From: a virus
IMG/VR virus record: IMGVR_UViG_3300030117_003071
Coordinates: 1 to 36,599 of that record
Direction: 5' to 3' (one strand)
Length of the DNA: 36,599 bases
In this document: piece by piece, positions 31,492 through 36,599 of the stretch
Layout of the letters: each line of letters begins with the position of its first letter
Numbering within the stretch: position 1 is the stretch's first letter
Program-made: the position numbers and the translations under genes
Notes under the pieces: generated by a model
What the model was told of the DNA's origin: nothing
Database searches by the model: none
What the model saw: the letters and a program-made list of their open reading frames with translations, nothing else

Positions 31492-31780
31492 TGTTTCCAA
31501 AAGATCCATATTGGCCTTCTTTGCCTTTAGCATTTAACCAAACCACATCAACTTGAACCTCTTCATTATTTTTGAAATCCCAAACCTTACCTTTTTTGAT
31601 TTTGTCAGTTGTATCACCTAAAGACATTAGATAATCACAAAAGGCAGAAATAGAAGCTACAGGAATTGCTAATGCTAACTGCTGAGGAAATTTTCCATCT
31701 TCGTCATAGCTATTTTCGCCTACTGTCCACTTGATTGGATGAGGGAGAGCAGGTTGAAATTTGTACTCGTTTCTTGGCAT
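31415..31780 (-). CDS. ssb: Single-stranded DNA-binding-like protein
   Basis: The 121-residue protein has a beta-rich body (KGKVWDFKNNEEVQVDVVWL; NAKGKEGQYGSFGNI) and the C-terminal acidic tip SSSEEIPF, closely like the DxDDDIPF end of bacterial SSB through which partners bind. Directly downstream of the ERF-type annealing protein gene, which fits a role in recombination or replication. The OB fold itself is divergent, so this is a probable rather than certain SSB. Confidence 0.7.
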   Translation of the reverse strand: MPRNEYKFQPALPHPIKWTVGENSYDEDGKFPQQLALAIPVASISAFCDYLMSLGDTTDKIKKGKVWDFKNNEEVQVDVVWLNAKGKEGQYGSFGNINPQKTEAQLQSQDLRRSSSEEIPF

Positions 31781-31859
31781 TTTTTTGATTAAGTAAATTG
31801 CGGTTTTTTAGTTGAAGTAGAACTTGCTGAGCAGCATGTTCAATTGCTTCTGGTGTCAT
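31710..31859 (-). CDS. Possible small protein between ERF and SSB genes, 49 aa
   Basis: Four bases after the ERF stop, ATG 31859 opens MTPEAIEHAAQQVLLQLKNR, a helical N-terminus, then a basic part (NLLNQKNAKKRVQ). From codon 27 it overlaps the SSB-like gene in another frame. Tight spacing in the operon supports translation; the poorer C-terminal composition reduces confidence. Confidence 0.4.
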   Translation of the reverse strand: MTPEAIEHAAQQVLLQLKNRNLLNQKNAKKRVQISTCSPSSNQVDSRRK

Positions 31860-31863
31860 TTGC

Positions 31864-32562
31864 TCAAGCTAATTTTTCAATAGCTTGCTGCAAAAATTGA
31901 CCATGTGAAGCAAGTGTTATGTGTTGTGGCGAAATTGAATCAGCCGAGATGTTGAACTCCTGTTTAAAAGCACTTAACACCTTTTTCTTTTTTAAATCAT
32001 CTAATGCTGAAATCTTGCTACCAATTTCTGCTTTAGCTGCTGGAGTCATAAAATCATTCTTTTTTTGCTCTACTTTCTTCACTTGTGAATCTGGTCTGGT
32101 TGGTGTTCTGCTAATGCCTGTTTTTTTTGGTGATAGCTCTTTTACATCACCTAGTTCTGTGTCTTGCTCAGTGTTAGTATCCATATCTGGTTCAATTCCA
32201 AGCAACATTTTTATTGCATATCGTCTTGAGTAGGTTTGACTTCCACCCCATGCAAACATAGGTTTTGCACCCATATTTTCAGGCAGAAAAAGAGGCAGTT
32301 CGCTTTTTATCTCTTCTCCAGACTCAACATGAATCAAACGGGTAACAATTAAAGTTTGACCATGATCGTTATAAGCTTGAGGCTGAATAAGAATCAAACC
32401 ATTAGCATGTAGAACAGGTTGAATTGATGAAATTAAATTTTCTAATGAGCAATATTTATATTGAAATTTACCCATCCCTGCTGTCTTGTCTTTTTTAATA
32501 TCAGGGAGTTGTTTTTGAAAGTTTAGAAGTGACTCATAGAGAGTCTTGTTTTTCTGTGCCAT
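31864..32562 (-). CDS. erf: ERF-family single-strand annealing protein
   Basis: The 232-residue protein has the ERF domain in its first 135 residues: SLLNFQKQLPDIKKDKTA, FQYKYCSLENLISSIQPVLH, GLILIQPQ, GQTLIVTRLIHVESGEE and FAWGGSQTYSRRYAIKMLLG. ERF proteins anneal single strands during phage recombination and genome circularisation. The C-terminus is variable and charged. It is driven by promoter P3, and ATG follows the leader motif ATCAACCAC by two bases. Its partners are the SSB-like protein and the nuclease and resolvase genes upstream. Confidence 0.9.
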   Translation of the reverse strand: MAQKNKTLYESLLNFQKQLPDIKKDKTAGMGKFQYKYCSLENLISSIQPVLHANGLILIQPQAYNDHGQTLIVTRLIHVESGEEIKSELPLFLPENMGAKPMFAWGGSQTYSRRYAIKMLLGIEPDMDTNTEQDTELGDVKELSPKKTGISRTPTRPDSQVKKVEQKKNDFMTPAAKAEIGSKISALDDLKKKKVLSAFKQEFNISADSISPQHITLASHGQFLQQAIEKLA

Positions 32563-32585
32563 GGGTGGTTGATATTTGCTATTTA

Positions 32586-32614
32586 ATCTTAATAAGCTAA
32601 ATACTTATTGTCAA
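32586..32614 (-). promoter_or_regulatory. Early promoter P3 with operator-like palindrome
   Basis: Minus strand: TTGACA (32614-32609), 17-bp spacer, TAAGAT (32591-32586). The palindrome at 32586-32598 is ATCTTAATAAGCT, one mismatch. TATCTTATT lies just before the -35. The stop of the upstream resolvase gene (TGA) is inside the -35. The leader has ATCAACCAC (complement 32565-32573) just before the ERF start. Confidence 0.8.
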
Positions 32615-33069
32615 TAAGATAAAGCAAAAGGTGTTATAAAAATGTTTGCTCCCAATAGTTCATCTTCCTTTGCATATCTTTTAATGGCCTTTAATGATAC
32701 CACCAAGCTGTCATCCTTGATAACAGTTCCTCCTGCCTTCGCTGATAATCCATCTAAAGTTGATCTACATAATTTGTCTATGTCTCCTGTTTGTGAACTT
32801 GTTACAAACTCAGGTGCTTTTTGTTTTAATTTGTTTGCATTTTTTCCTGTTCCAAAATGACTTTTTGGTCTAGCAAATAAAAACACAATTTCTATTTCTA
32901 CAGCTCTACCAATTACTAATCCTTCGTAATGATCTATGGCAGCAGCTCGAACATCTTGCCGCCAAGGTTTAACTTTCTTGCTGTTCTCAATCATAATTCC
33001 ATGACCAATATGTCTCTTGCTTCCTTGTGGAGCTGGAAGACCTCGAACAGGAATAAAAATTTTATCCAT
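32611..33069 (-). CDS. rusA: RusA-family Holliday junction resolvase
   Basis: The 152-residue protein fits RusA endonucleases: an N-terminal strand IPVRGLPAPQGSKRH, the acidic motif GDIDKLCRSTLDGL (D96 and D98) and KDDSLVVSLKAIKR (D119/D120), giving the conserved acidic triad. RusA cuts four-way junctions formed in recombination or before packaging. It begins with a one-base overlap with the nuclease gene, and its stop is part of promoter P3. Confidence 0.88.
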   Translation of the reverse strand: MDKIFIPVRGLPAPQGSKRHIGHGIMIENSKKVKPWRQDVRAAAIDHYEGLVIGRAVEIEIVFLFARPKSHFGTGKNANKLKQKAPEFVTSSQTGDIDKLCRSTLDGLSAKAGGTVIKDDSLVVSLKAIKRYAKEDELLGANIFITPFALSY

Positions 33070-33746
33070 TAAAAAACTTCAACCTTTTCTTCAAAAGCTT
33101 CCCAAGCTTCTTTCCATTTCAATCGACAAGTTAAAGGGTCTTGCTCTTCTCCAAAAACACATTTCCCTGGCCTTGCCCAAACTGTTCTACAACTATCAAC
33201 AACAATTCCATGATGGTTTGCGAGTGCGTCAACGTAACTTCCTAATTGAGCATCTGTTGAATAAGGTCTGGCGTTTTTCTTTGATTGCGTTTTTAAATCA
33301 ATTAAAACTAATTTTTGCAATGTGTGGTCATAACCCAAAAGATCAAATTGCCCACCTACTGATTTTTCTAAATCAGCCAGCATATATTCAACAGCCCAAG
33401 GCTCGAAGGTAGACCAATATTCATTTTCTAAAAGTGGAGTAACCCATTCTTCATAATCACCTGCATCTGGATTTTTTTCACCCAACATTCTTTGCTGTAA
33501 ACACCAATGCACTTTTTCACCTCTGGGCTGCCAGATATGTCTATATCTTTCAATGTTTGCTAAAGCTTCTGGACTCTTTCTACTTGCAATTTGTGTTGTA
33601 AAAAAAGCCAACCATTCACCTGTTGGCTCCCAACAATATTGGTGGCGTTCTTCATCCCGATACATGGGAAGAGGATCAAGCTTTAAATGACTCCAAGGTG
33701 GGTCACGGTGCAAGCTTGCGTTGTTGCTTAGTTCTTGATATTTCAT
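33069..33746 (-). CDS. PD-(D/E)XK nuclease (RecB/Cas4-like exonuclease)
   Basis: The 225-residue protein has H80 (GEKVHWCLQQ), E120 region, D135 in GGQFDLLGYD, then D150 and K152 in LVLIDLKTQSK, and Q167--Y171 in AQLGSYVD: the full RecB/Cas4-type motif series. It probably degrades one strand to supply substrate for the ERF annealing protein. It overlaps the small gene before it by four bases and RusA by one. No Cas4-type cysteine cluster is present. Confidence 0.85.
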   Translation of the reverse strand: MKYQELSNNASLHRDPPWSHLKLDPLPMYRDEERHQYCWEPTGEWLAFFTTQIASRKSPEALANIERYRHIWQPRGEKVHWCLQQRMLGEKNPDAGDYEEWVTPLLENEYWSTFEPWAVEYMLADLEKSVGGQFDLLGYDHTLQKLVLIDLKTQSKKNARPYSTDAQLGSYVDALANHHGIVVDSCRTVWARPGKCVFGEEQDPLTCRLKWKEAWEAFEEKVEVF

Positions 33747-33934
33747 TCTTTAAAATCCTGAATCTGTTGGATTAAATCTAAATATTCATTTTTTGAGTTT
33801 ATATATTTACTTAAAGCAAGCTCCTTTTCAATTGGATCTTCTTCGGTCAAAAGTTTCCATTTGTTTCTGAGTTCTTCAGATTCTTGTTTTTTGAATAAAG
33901 CATTGAGCTTTATGGTTTTTAAATTGTTTTTCAT
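33743..33934 (-). CDS. Small helical protein, 63 aa
   Basis: MKNNLKTIKLNALFKKQESE continues with charged helices (ELRNKWKLLTEEDPIEKELA; LSKYINSKNEYLDLIQQIQD). Four-base overlaps with both neighbours place it firmly in the early operon. No recognised family; possible partner of the nuclease or of the winged-helix protein. Confidence 0.6.
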   Translation of the reverse strand: MKNNLKTIKLNALFKKQESEELRNKWKLLTEEDPIEKELALSKYINSKNEYLDLIQQIQDFKE

Positions 33935-34242
33935 TTGTTAAACAGATTGAATTGGTTGTTTTTGTCTGTTCTTAATTGCCATTGATGTTCTTTTTTTCCA
34001 TATCGGCCCATAACTTTTTTATCTGTTTTCTCTAGATCGCCTTGGTTTGTCATATCCGTTAAAGCTCTTCTAATTGAAGTGATCGGATAAGCGTCATTAA
34101 GCATTTTGCAAATAACAGAAGCACTTAATGGGTTTCCTTGATCGTGAAAACACAAAAGTATTTTTTTCTCTTGTGTTTTAGCTTTTGCATGAGATTCAGC
34201 AAGTTCTGAACCTGTTTCTTCTGTGGTGTTGTAATAGCTCAT
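33931..34242 (-). CDS. Winged-helix DNA-binding protein, 103 aa
   Basis: The protein has a wHTH-like core: KILLCFHDQGNPLSASVICK (residues 27-46), MLNDAYPITSIRRALTDMTN (recognition helix region) and a wing GDLEKTDKKVMGRYGKKEHQ. This is similar to phage proteins controlling replication or early expression. Ends NNQFNLFNK, a motif resembling clamp-binding Q--LF peptides (QFNLF), which is only a suggestion. It overlaps the next gene by four bases. Confidence 0.65.
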   Translation of the reverse strand: MSYYNTTEETGSELAESHAKAKTQEKKILLCFHDQGNPLSASVICKMLNDAYPITSIRRALTDMTNQGDLEKTDKKVMGRYGKKEHQWQLRTDKNNQFNLFNK

Positions 34243-34245
34243 TTT

Positions 34246-34518
34246 TTAGGTTGCCAAATCTTTCGGGTCGATTATTTCCACCGATTCAGAAGGTGGGGTT
34301 GCTTCTCTTGCTAAGTTCCTAAATCTGACACCTTCATATCCTCTTGGGAAGATGGCAAGGTTTGAATTTGCATCATCAATACATCTTTGAGCACCAGGGC
34401 TTAGTTGGTCTAAATCTTCCAACGTCCACATAGGCTTGCTTGGGTTTGATGGATTTGGGGTTGTAAGCCCCCGTTTAAGCAGTTTTATGATTGAGGCTCT
34501 GTTGTATAAAGGTTCCAT
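34246..34518 (-). CDS. Hypothetical early protein, 90 aa
   Basis: MEPLYNRASIIKLLKRGLTT continues with PNPSNPSKPMWTLEDLDQLS and GYEGVRFRNLAREA. The N-terminal helix could bind DNA or protein, but no family is recognised. It overlaps the upstream gene by one base and ends three bases before the winged-helix gene, so the operon position is secure. Confidence 0.6.
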   Translation of the reverse strand: MEPLYNRASIIKLLKRGLTTPNPSNPSKPMWTLEDLDQLSPGAQRCIDDANSNLAIFPRGYEGVRFRNLAREATPPSESVEIIDPKDLAT

Positions 34519-35099
34519 TATTCAAACCCCTTGGAAGCGGTGAATACCCGTTGTGCGGGGTGTCTTGTTGTTGGTTCAGGATTCCATGAAGTTGTTTTTG
34601 TTTTGGCAAAAGTTTCGTAGTTTTGCAAGGTGATGCTTTGCCACTCATTAGCAATTGCCAAAGTGATTTGATCTTTGACTGCATCTTCACCATATTTCTT
34701 TTTTATCCCTATTAAACCTTTTTCACCCATCAGCAAATCAAAAGCTGCCTCTGTCTTTTTCCCTTTCTTTGAGTGCCAGAAATCAACGATCAAACTAGAT
34801 AAAGAGACAAGTTCAAAAGGAATTAAATCTGGACTAAATTTAAACCTCGTTTTTTTAAAATTTTCTTTCTCCTTATTTATACTATTAGGTACTCTCTTTG
34901 TATTAGATAAAGTACCTTCACTTTTTTTTGTTTCTCTCTCTCTTTCGTTCGGTACTTTAAGGGTATCACATGCGTCAAGGGTTGCAAGTCCCTTAGAGAT
35001 CATTTCGTTAACAAAGCTTGTGGTGGACAGCCATGATGGTTTTTTGGCTTCACATGCCTTTATCAGTTCGGGTGCAATTCGGGTGGAGTTTGCAGGCAT
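34518..35099 (-). CDS. Possible replication-initiation protein, 193 aa
   Basis: The N-terminal 45 residues (STRIAPELIKACEAKKPSWL, STTSFVNEMISKGLATL) resemble a ribbon-helix-helix or similar small DNA-binding module seen in cyanobacterial phages. After a Lys/Glu-rich linker comes a helical domain (VDFWHSKKGKKTEAAFDLLM; VKDQITLAIANEWQSITLQN) like the C-termini of phage replisome organisers, where A-I-NEWQ-I patterns occur. It is the first gene of the recombination/replication operon, read from promoter P4. The replication role is inferred. Confidence 0.55.
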   Translation of the reverse strand: MPANSTRIAPELIKACEAKKPSWLSTTSFVNEMISKGLATLDACDTLKVPNERERETKKSEGTLSNTKRVPNSINKEKENFKKTRFKFSPDLIPFELVSLSSLIVDFWHSKKGKKTEAAFDLLMGEKGLIGIKKKYGEDAVKDQITLAIANEWQSITLQNYETFAKTKTTSWNPEPTTRHPAQRVFTASKGFE

Positions 35100-35141
35100 T
35101 TTGTATTAGGTCTGTGGTTGGTTTGAGTAATGAACGTACTA

Positions 35142-35169
35142 ATTATGCTACATACAGTTTTAATGTCAA
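35142..35169 (-). promoter_or_regulatory. Early promoter P4, no operator palindrome at the -10
   Basis: Minus strand: TTGACA (35169-35164), 16-bp spacer, CATAAT (35147-35142). The upstream AATCCTATT element is kept, but there is no ATCTTA-N-TAAGAT palindrome over the -10. The leader has CCAACCAC (complement 35114-35121) in place of TCAACCAC. It drives the recombination/replication operon, probably with different regulation from the other copies. Confidence 0.7.
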
Positions 35170-35225
35170 TAGGATTAACTGATAAAAAAAGTTATCTTGT
35201 TTTAAAAGGGGTTTGCAACAATGTG

Positions 35226-35231
35226 TATAAT
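35226..35231 (+). promoter_or_regulatory. Possible -10 box of a rightward promoter
   Basis: A perfect TATAAT lies 33 bases before the ATG of the rightward 51-aa gene, back-to-back with P4. No good -35 is found at 16-18 bp (AT-rich TTTAAAAGGG there). This would make 35142-35231 a divergent control region. Confidence 0.4.
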
Positions 35232-35263
35232 TAGCTTGACCTGAAGCTCAGAGGCGTTTGCCA

Positions 35264-35419
35264 ATGACCACTAGGACTCAACAAATAAAAAAAGATCTCC
35301 AATGTTATGGAGTAGACCCTTTCCAAATTGCAGCAGAAGCAATTGAACGGGGTGATCGTTTAGCCCTTCAAGTAAAACGATTAGAAGCAATCATTGATCA
35401 ATCTTCTGTCAAAGCCTGA
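35264..35419 (+). CDS. Small protein of the control region, 51 aa
   Basis: MTTRTQQIKKDLQCYGVDPF continues QIAAEAIERGDRLALQVKRL, helical and charged, ending QSSVKA. It is the only rightward gene in the early control region and overlaps the 3' end of the ribbon-helix-helix gene by 22 bases, tail to tail. It is unrecognised; an antirepressor, a small regulator or an antitoxin-like partner are possible. Confidence 0.55.
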   Translation: MTTRTQQIKKDLQCYGVDPFQIAAEAIERGDRLALQVKRLEAIIDQSSVKA

Positions 35420-35559
35420 TCAATTAGACCTCTGACAATTTCGCTATTGCTTACACCAGCAGCTACAGCTAATTGATTAACTTTGTTTTTTATTTCTGGT
35501 GTAACACTGGTTTGTAGTATTTCGCTCCAGAGTTCAGACCCTCTTGCTTTGTTTGGCAT
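35398..35559 (-). CDS. Ribbon-helix-helix (CopG/Arc-type) regulator, 53 aa
   Basis: After MPNKARGSELWSEILQ comes an RHH motif: TSVTPEIKNKVNQLAVAAG (strand and first helix) and VSNSEIVRGLIDQALTED (turn and second helix, with the S--E-VR-L pattern). RHH proteins bind short palindromes as dimers of dimers. A degenerate copy of the phage operator (35575-35587) precedes this gene, and an AGGAG ribosome-binding site lies seven bases before its ATG, unlike most neighbours. It is a good candidate for the protein that recognises the repeated ATCTTA-N-TAAGAT sites, but this is inference. Confidence 0.75.
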   Translation of the reverse strand: MPNKARGSELWSEILQTSVTPEIKNKVNQLAVAAGVSNSEIVRGLIDQALTED

Positions 35560-35574
35560 AATCAGCTCCTGTTA

Positions 35575-35587
35575 ATCTTAATAATAT
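35575..35587 (-). promoter_or_regulatory. Degenerate operator / weak promoter before the RHH gene
   Basis: ATCTTAATAATAT (plus strand) matches the operator palindrome at 12 of 13 positions. On the minus strand it gives TAAGAT as -10, but the hexamer 17 bp upstream (TTTCAG) is a poor -35 and lies in the stem of the terminator for the preceding gene. It could be a low-level, autoregulated promoter. Confidence 0.5.
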
Positions 35588-35624
35588 AATAAAAAACCTG
35601 AAAAGCTATTGCCTCTCAGGTTTT
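35585..35624 (-). terminator. Rho-independent terminator, leftward
   Basis: On the minus strand, AAAACCTGA/TCAGGTTTT (9 bp, 35624-35616 and 35601-35593) with a 14-base loop is followed by TTTTATTATATT. It lies 11 bases after the stop of the 76-aa gene. Confidence 0.8.
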
Positions 35625-35634
35625 GGTGTTTTGT

Positions 35635-35865
35635 TTAGTAGTTCAAGCCTACTGTGTGCTTAGTGCAGCTCCAAATAAGGTTTTCTTTTTTGGCTGCTTT
35701 GATGAGTTTCTTTTTCTCATCTTCTGAATAAGCATGTTCCTCCCATTTGTTGGTTGTGATGAACCAGTAGTAACTAGGATTTTCCTCCGCATGTTTTTCT
35801 TCTTTTGCTTGTATTTCAAGCTGGTCCATGTGGCGGTTTAAATCTGATTCAACTGGGCAAGACAT
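35635..35865 (-). CDS. Hypothetical early protein, 76 aa
   Basis: MSCPVESDLNRHMDQLEIQA continues as an acidic/basic helical protein with an aromatic segment (NPSYYWFITTNKWEEHAYSE) and ends KKENLIWSCTKHTVGLNY. The frame opens earlier (35901), but that would start within the promoter; ATG 35865 directly follows the ATCAACCAC leader motif. It has its own promoter and terminator. Function unknown. Confidence 0.65.
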   Translation of the reverse strand: MSCPVESDLNRHMDQLEIQAKEEKHAEENPSYYWFITTNKWEEHAYSEDEKKKLIKAAKKENLIWSCTKHTVGLNY

Positions 35866-35888
35866 GTGGTTGATGTGTAACTGATTTA

Positions 35889-35917
35889 ATCTTAATAACA
35901 TTAGTGCATAATGTCAA
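35889..35917 (-). promoter_or_regulatory. Early promoter P6 with operator-like palindrome
   Basis: Minus strand: TTGACA (35917-35912), 17-bp spacer, TAAGAT (35894-35889). The palindrome ATCTTAATAACAT (35889-35901) has one mismatch. AATCTTATT lies before the -35, 22 bp from AATGTTATT at the -10. The leader motif ATCAACCAC (complement 35866-35874) directly touches the ATG at 35865, with no Shine-Dalgarno sequence. Confidence 0.8.
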
Positions 35918-35942
35918 TAAGATTAGCTGATTATTACAAGGC

Positions 35943-35965
35943 AAAAAAAAGACCCTTTCGGGTCT
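35943..35965 (-). terminator. Rho-independent terminator, leftward
   Basis: Minus strand: AGACCC/GGGTCT (35965-35960 and 35955-35950) with loop GAAA, followed by T8 (35950-35943). It ends the transcript of the 147-aa gene. Confidence 0.88.
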
Positions 35966-35978
35966 GTTGTCTTTTGAC

Positions 35979-36422
35979 TTATTTCATATAAAGCCAGCCG
36001 CCGCTCCAACCTACATTGTCAGGATTTAAAACGAACTCTCTGCTTTTTTGCTCTCTCAAGTCATATCTAACGTGCTTTGCTGGTGCTTTCCATCCAGCAG
36101 GCTTATAGATTTCACCTGTTTGCTTGTCAACAAAAGCATGAACGCTTCCATCTCTGTACTCGTTGATGTCGTTGTAAGTATCAAATTCTTGAGCAATAAT
36201 TTTTAGATACTTTTTACCAGGCTGAATACGAAACCTCATTAACTTGGCTGTTCCGTTTTCTACTGCTTTGATTTCATTGCTTGTGTATTCTGTCGCTCTT
36301 TCTTGGTTCATGGCCTTCATGCTTCTTAAGTGGTAACGCTTGTAGTTTTCTGCAAGTGCTTCACAAAGCTGCTCAGTCCATTCAAGAATTTGGGCTTCAG
36401 TTGTTGTTTGAGTAACGGTCAT
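35979..36422 (-). CDS. Conserved phage early protein, 147 aa
   Basis: The protein has a helical N-terminus (ILEWTEQLCEALAENYKRYH) and a C-terminal domain with GSVHAFVDKQTGEIYKPAGW, KAPAKHVRYDLRE, a pattern I recognise from uncharacterised phage proteins (VHAFVD--TG-VYK-A-WK-PAK). No activity is established. ATG 36422 follows promoter P7 and a leader with ATCAACCAC; the transcript ends at the terminator 35943-35965. Confidence 0.75.
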   Translation of the reverse strand: MTVTQTTTEAQILEWTEQLCEALAENYKRYHLRSMKAMNQERATEYTSNEIKAVENGTAKLMRFRIQPGKKYLKIIAQEFDTYNDINEYRDGSVHAFVDKQTGEIYKPAGWKAPAKHVRYDLREQKSREFVLNPDNVGWSGGWLYMK

Positions 36423-36449
36423 TTGTAAGTCGTGGTTGATTACGTTCTA

Positions 36450-36478
36450 ATCTTAATAAGATTATTAGATAATGTCAA
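36450..36478 (-). promoter_or_regulatory. Early promoter P7 with perfect operator palindrome
   Basis: Minus strand: TTGACA (36478-36473), 17-bp spacer, TAAGAT (36455-36450). The palindrome ATCTTAATAAGAT at 36450-36462 is perfect. AATCTTATT occurs both before the -35 and at the -10, starting 22 bp apart. The leader has ATCAACCAC (complement 36432-36440). The promoter lies at the end of the partial upstream gene (stop at 36467-36465). Confidence 0.85.
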
Positions 36479-36599
36479 TAAGATTAATTATTTGTTGCAG
36501 ATCTGTAATATTAGGGGCTTGGTCTGACAAGTGGCAATGAAGAACCTCAACCACGGGATTCTTCAAATCAGCAAGCCCCGTTCTTATTCTAATTGAGAT
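36465..36599 (-). CDS. 3' end of a truncated leftward gene
   Basis: A frame runs open from the window edge for 44 residues to TAA 36467-36465; the visible end is RTGLADLKNPVVEVLHCHLS, DQAPNITDLQQIINLIDII. Composition is protein-like. Like the gene ending at 46, its last codons encode the promoter (LIDII from TTGACATTATC). No family is recognised from the fragment. Confidence 0.55.
   Translation of the reverse strand: MSIRIRTGLADLKNPVVEVLHCHLSDQAPNITDLQQIINLIDII

Noticed and set aside
34475-34693. 72-codon leftward frame overlapping the putative replication gene
   Set aside because: It lies out of frame inside a better-supported gene and has no start signal.
36547-36554. A plus-strand TCAACCAC near the right end
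   Set aside because: It is in the opposite orientation to the leader motif, within a coding frame and without a nearby promoter.
1-36599. Integrase, attachment site, tRNA genes and endolysin
   Set aside because: Looked for because the operators suggest a temperate phage, but no frame or cloverleaf supports any of them in this window.

Overview
The window is most of the genome of a tailed, long-tailed (lambda-like, siphovirus morphology) double-stranded DNA phage with an AT-rich genome. Several accessory proteins (the exported proteins at 28.6-30.3 kb, the IPSIEI-type protein at 28 kb, the small membrane protein at 23.3 kb, the fibre N-termini) resemble families I associate with marine cyanophages. 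A marine cyanobacterium (Prochlorococcus or Synechococcus type) is therefore the most likely host, but this is inference from remembered family resemblance. Incomplete leftward genes touch both edges (start codon at 7, open frame from 36465 to the end). Joining the ends directly gives a stop codon, so the window is a fragment and some genes are missing.

Layout. (1) 1-760, leftward: small early genes. (2) 829-28671, rightward: a ParB-like protein with a zinc ribbon and a Mom-like DNA adenine-modification enzyme; terminase small and large subunits, portal, MuF head protein, scaffold, capsid, decoration protein; adaptor, neck and tail-terminator genes; tail tube; tail chaperone with a -1 frameshift (G/GT type); tape measure; minor tail M, L, K (JAMM only), I and J; then about 7 kb of fibre and fibre-associated genes, the last large one ending in an S74-type intramolecular chaperone. 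(3) 28628-30570, leftward: five coupled genes, all encoding exported or membrane proteins, including a 31-residue single-helix peptide. (4) 30618-31491, small genes on both strands. (5) 31415-35099, leftward early operon for recombination and replication: SSB-like, ERF annealing protein, RusA resolvase, RecB/Cas4-like nuclease, winged-helix protein and a possible replication-initiation protein. (6) 35100-36599: a control region with a small rightward gene, a ribbon-helix-helix regulator and small early genes.

The most notable signal is regulatory. Five leftward promoters share TTGAC(A/T)-17 bp-TAAGAT, with a palindrome ATCTTA-N-TAAGAT (perfect or one mismatch) lying over the -10 box; in four of them a related AATCTTATT-like repeat lies 22 bp upstream, over the -35. 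A sixth promoter lacks the -10 palindrome, and a degenerate copy lies before a 53-residue ribbon-helix-helix gene, which could encode the regulator. All six promoters are followed by a leader motif (A)TCAACCAC just before the start codon. Together they look like a coordinated early regulon, possibly repressor-controlled. No integrase, DNA polymerase, endolysin or tRNA gene is visible.
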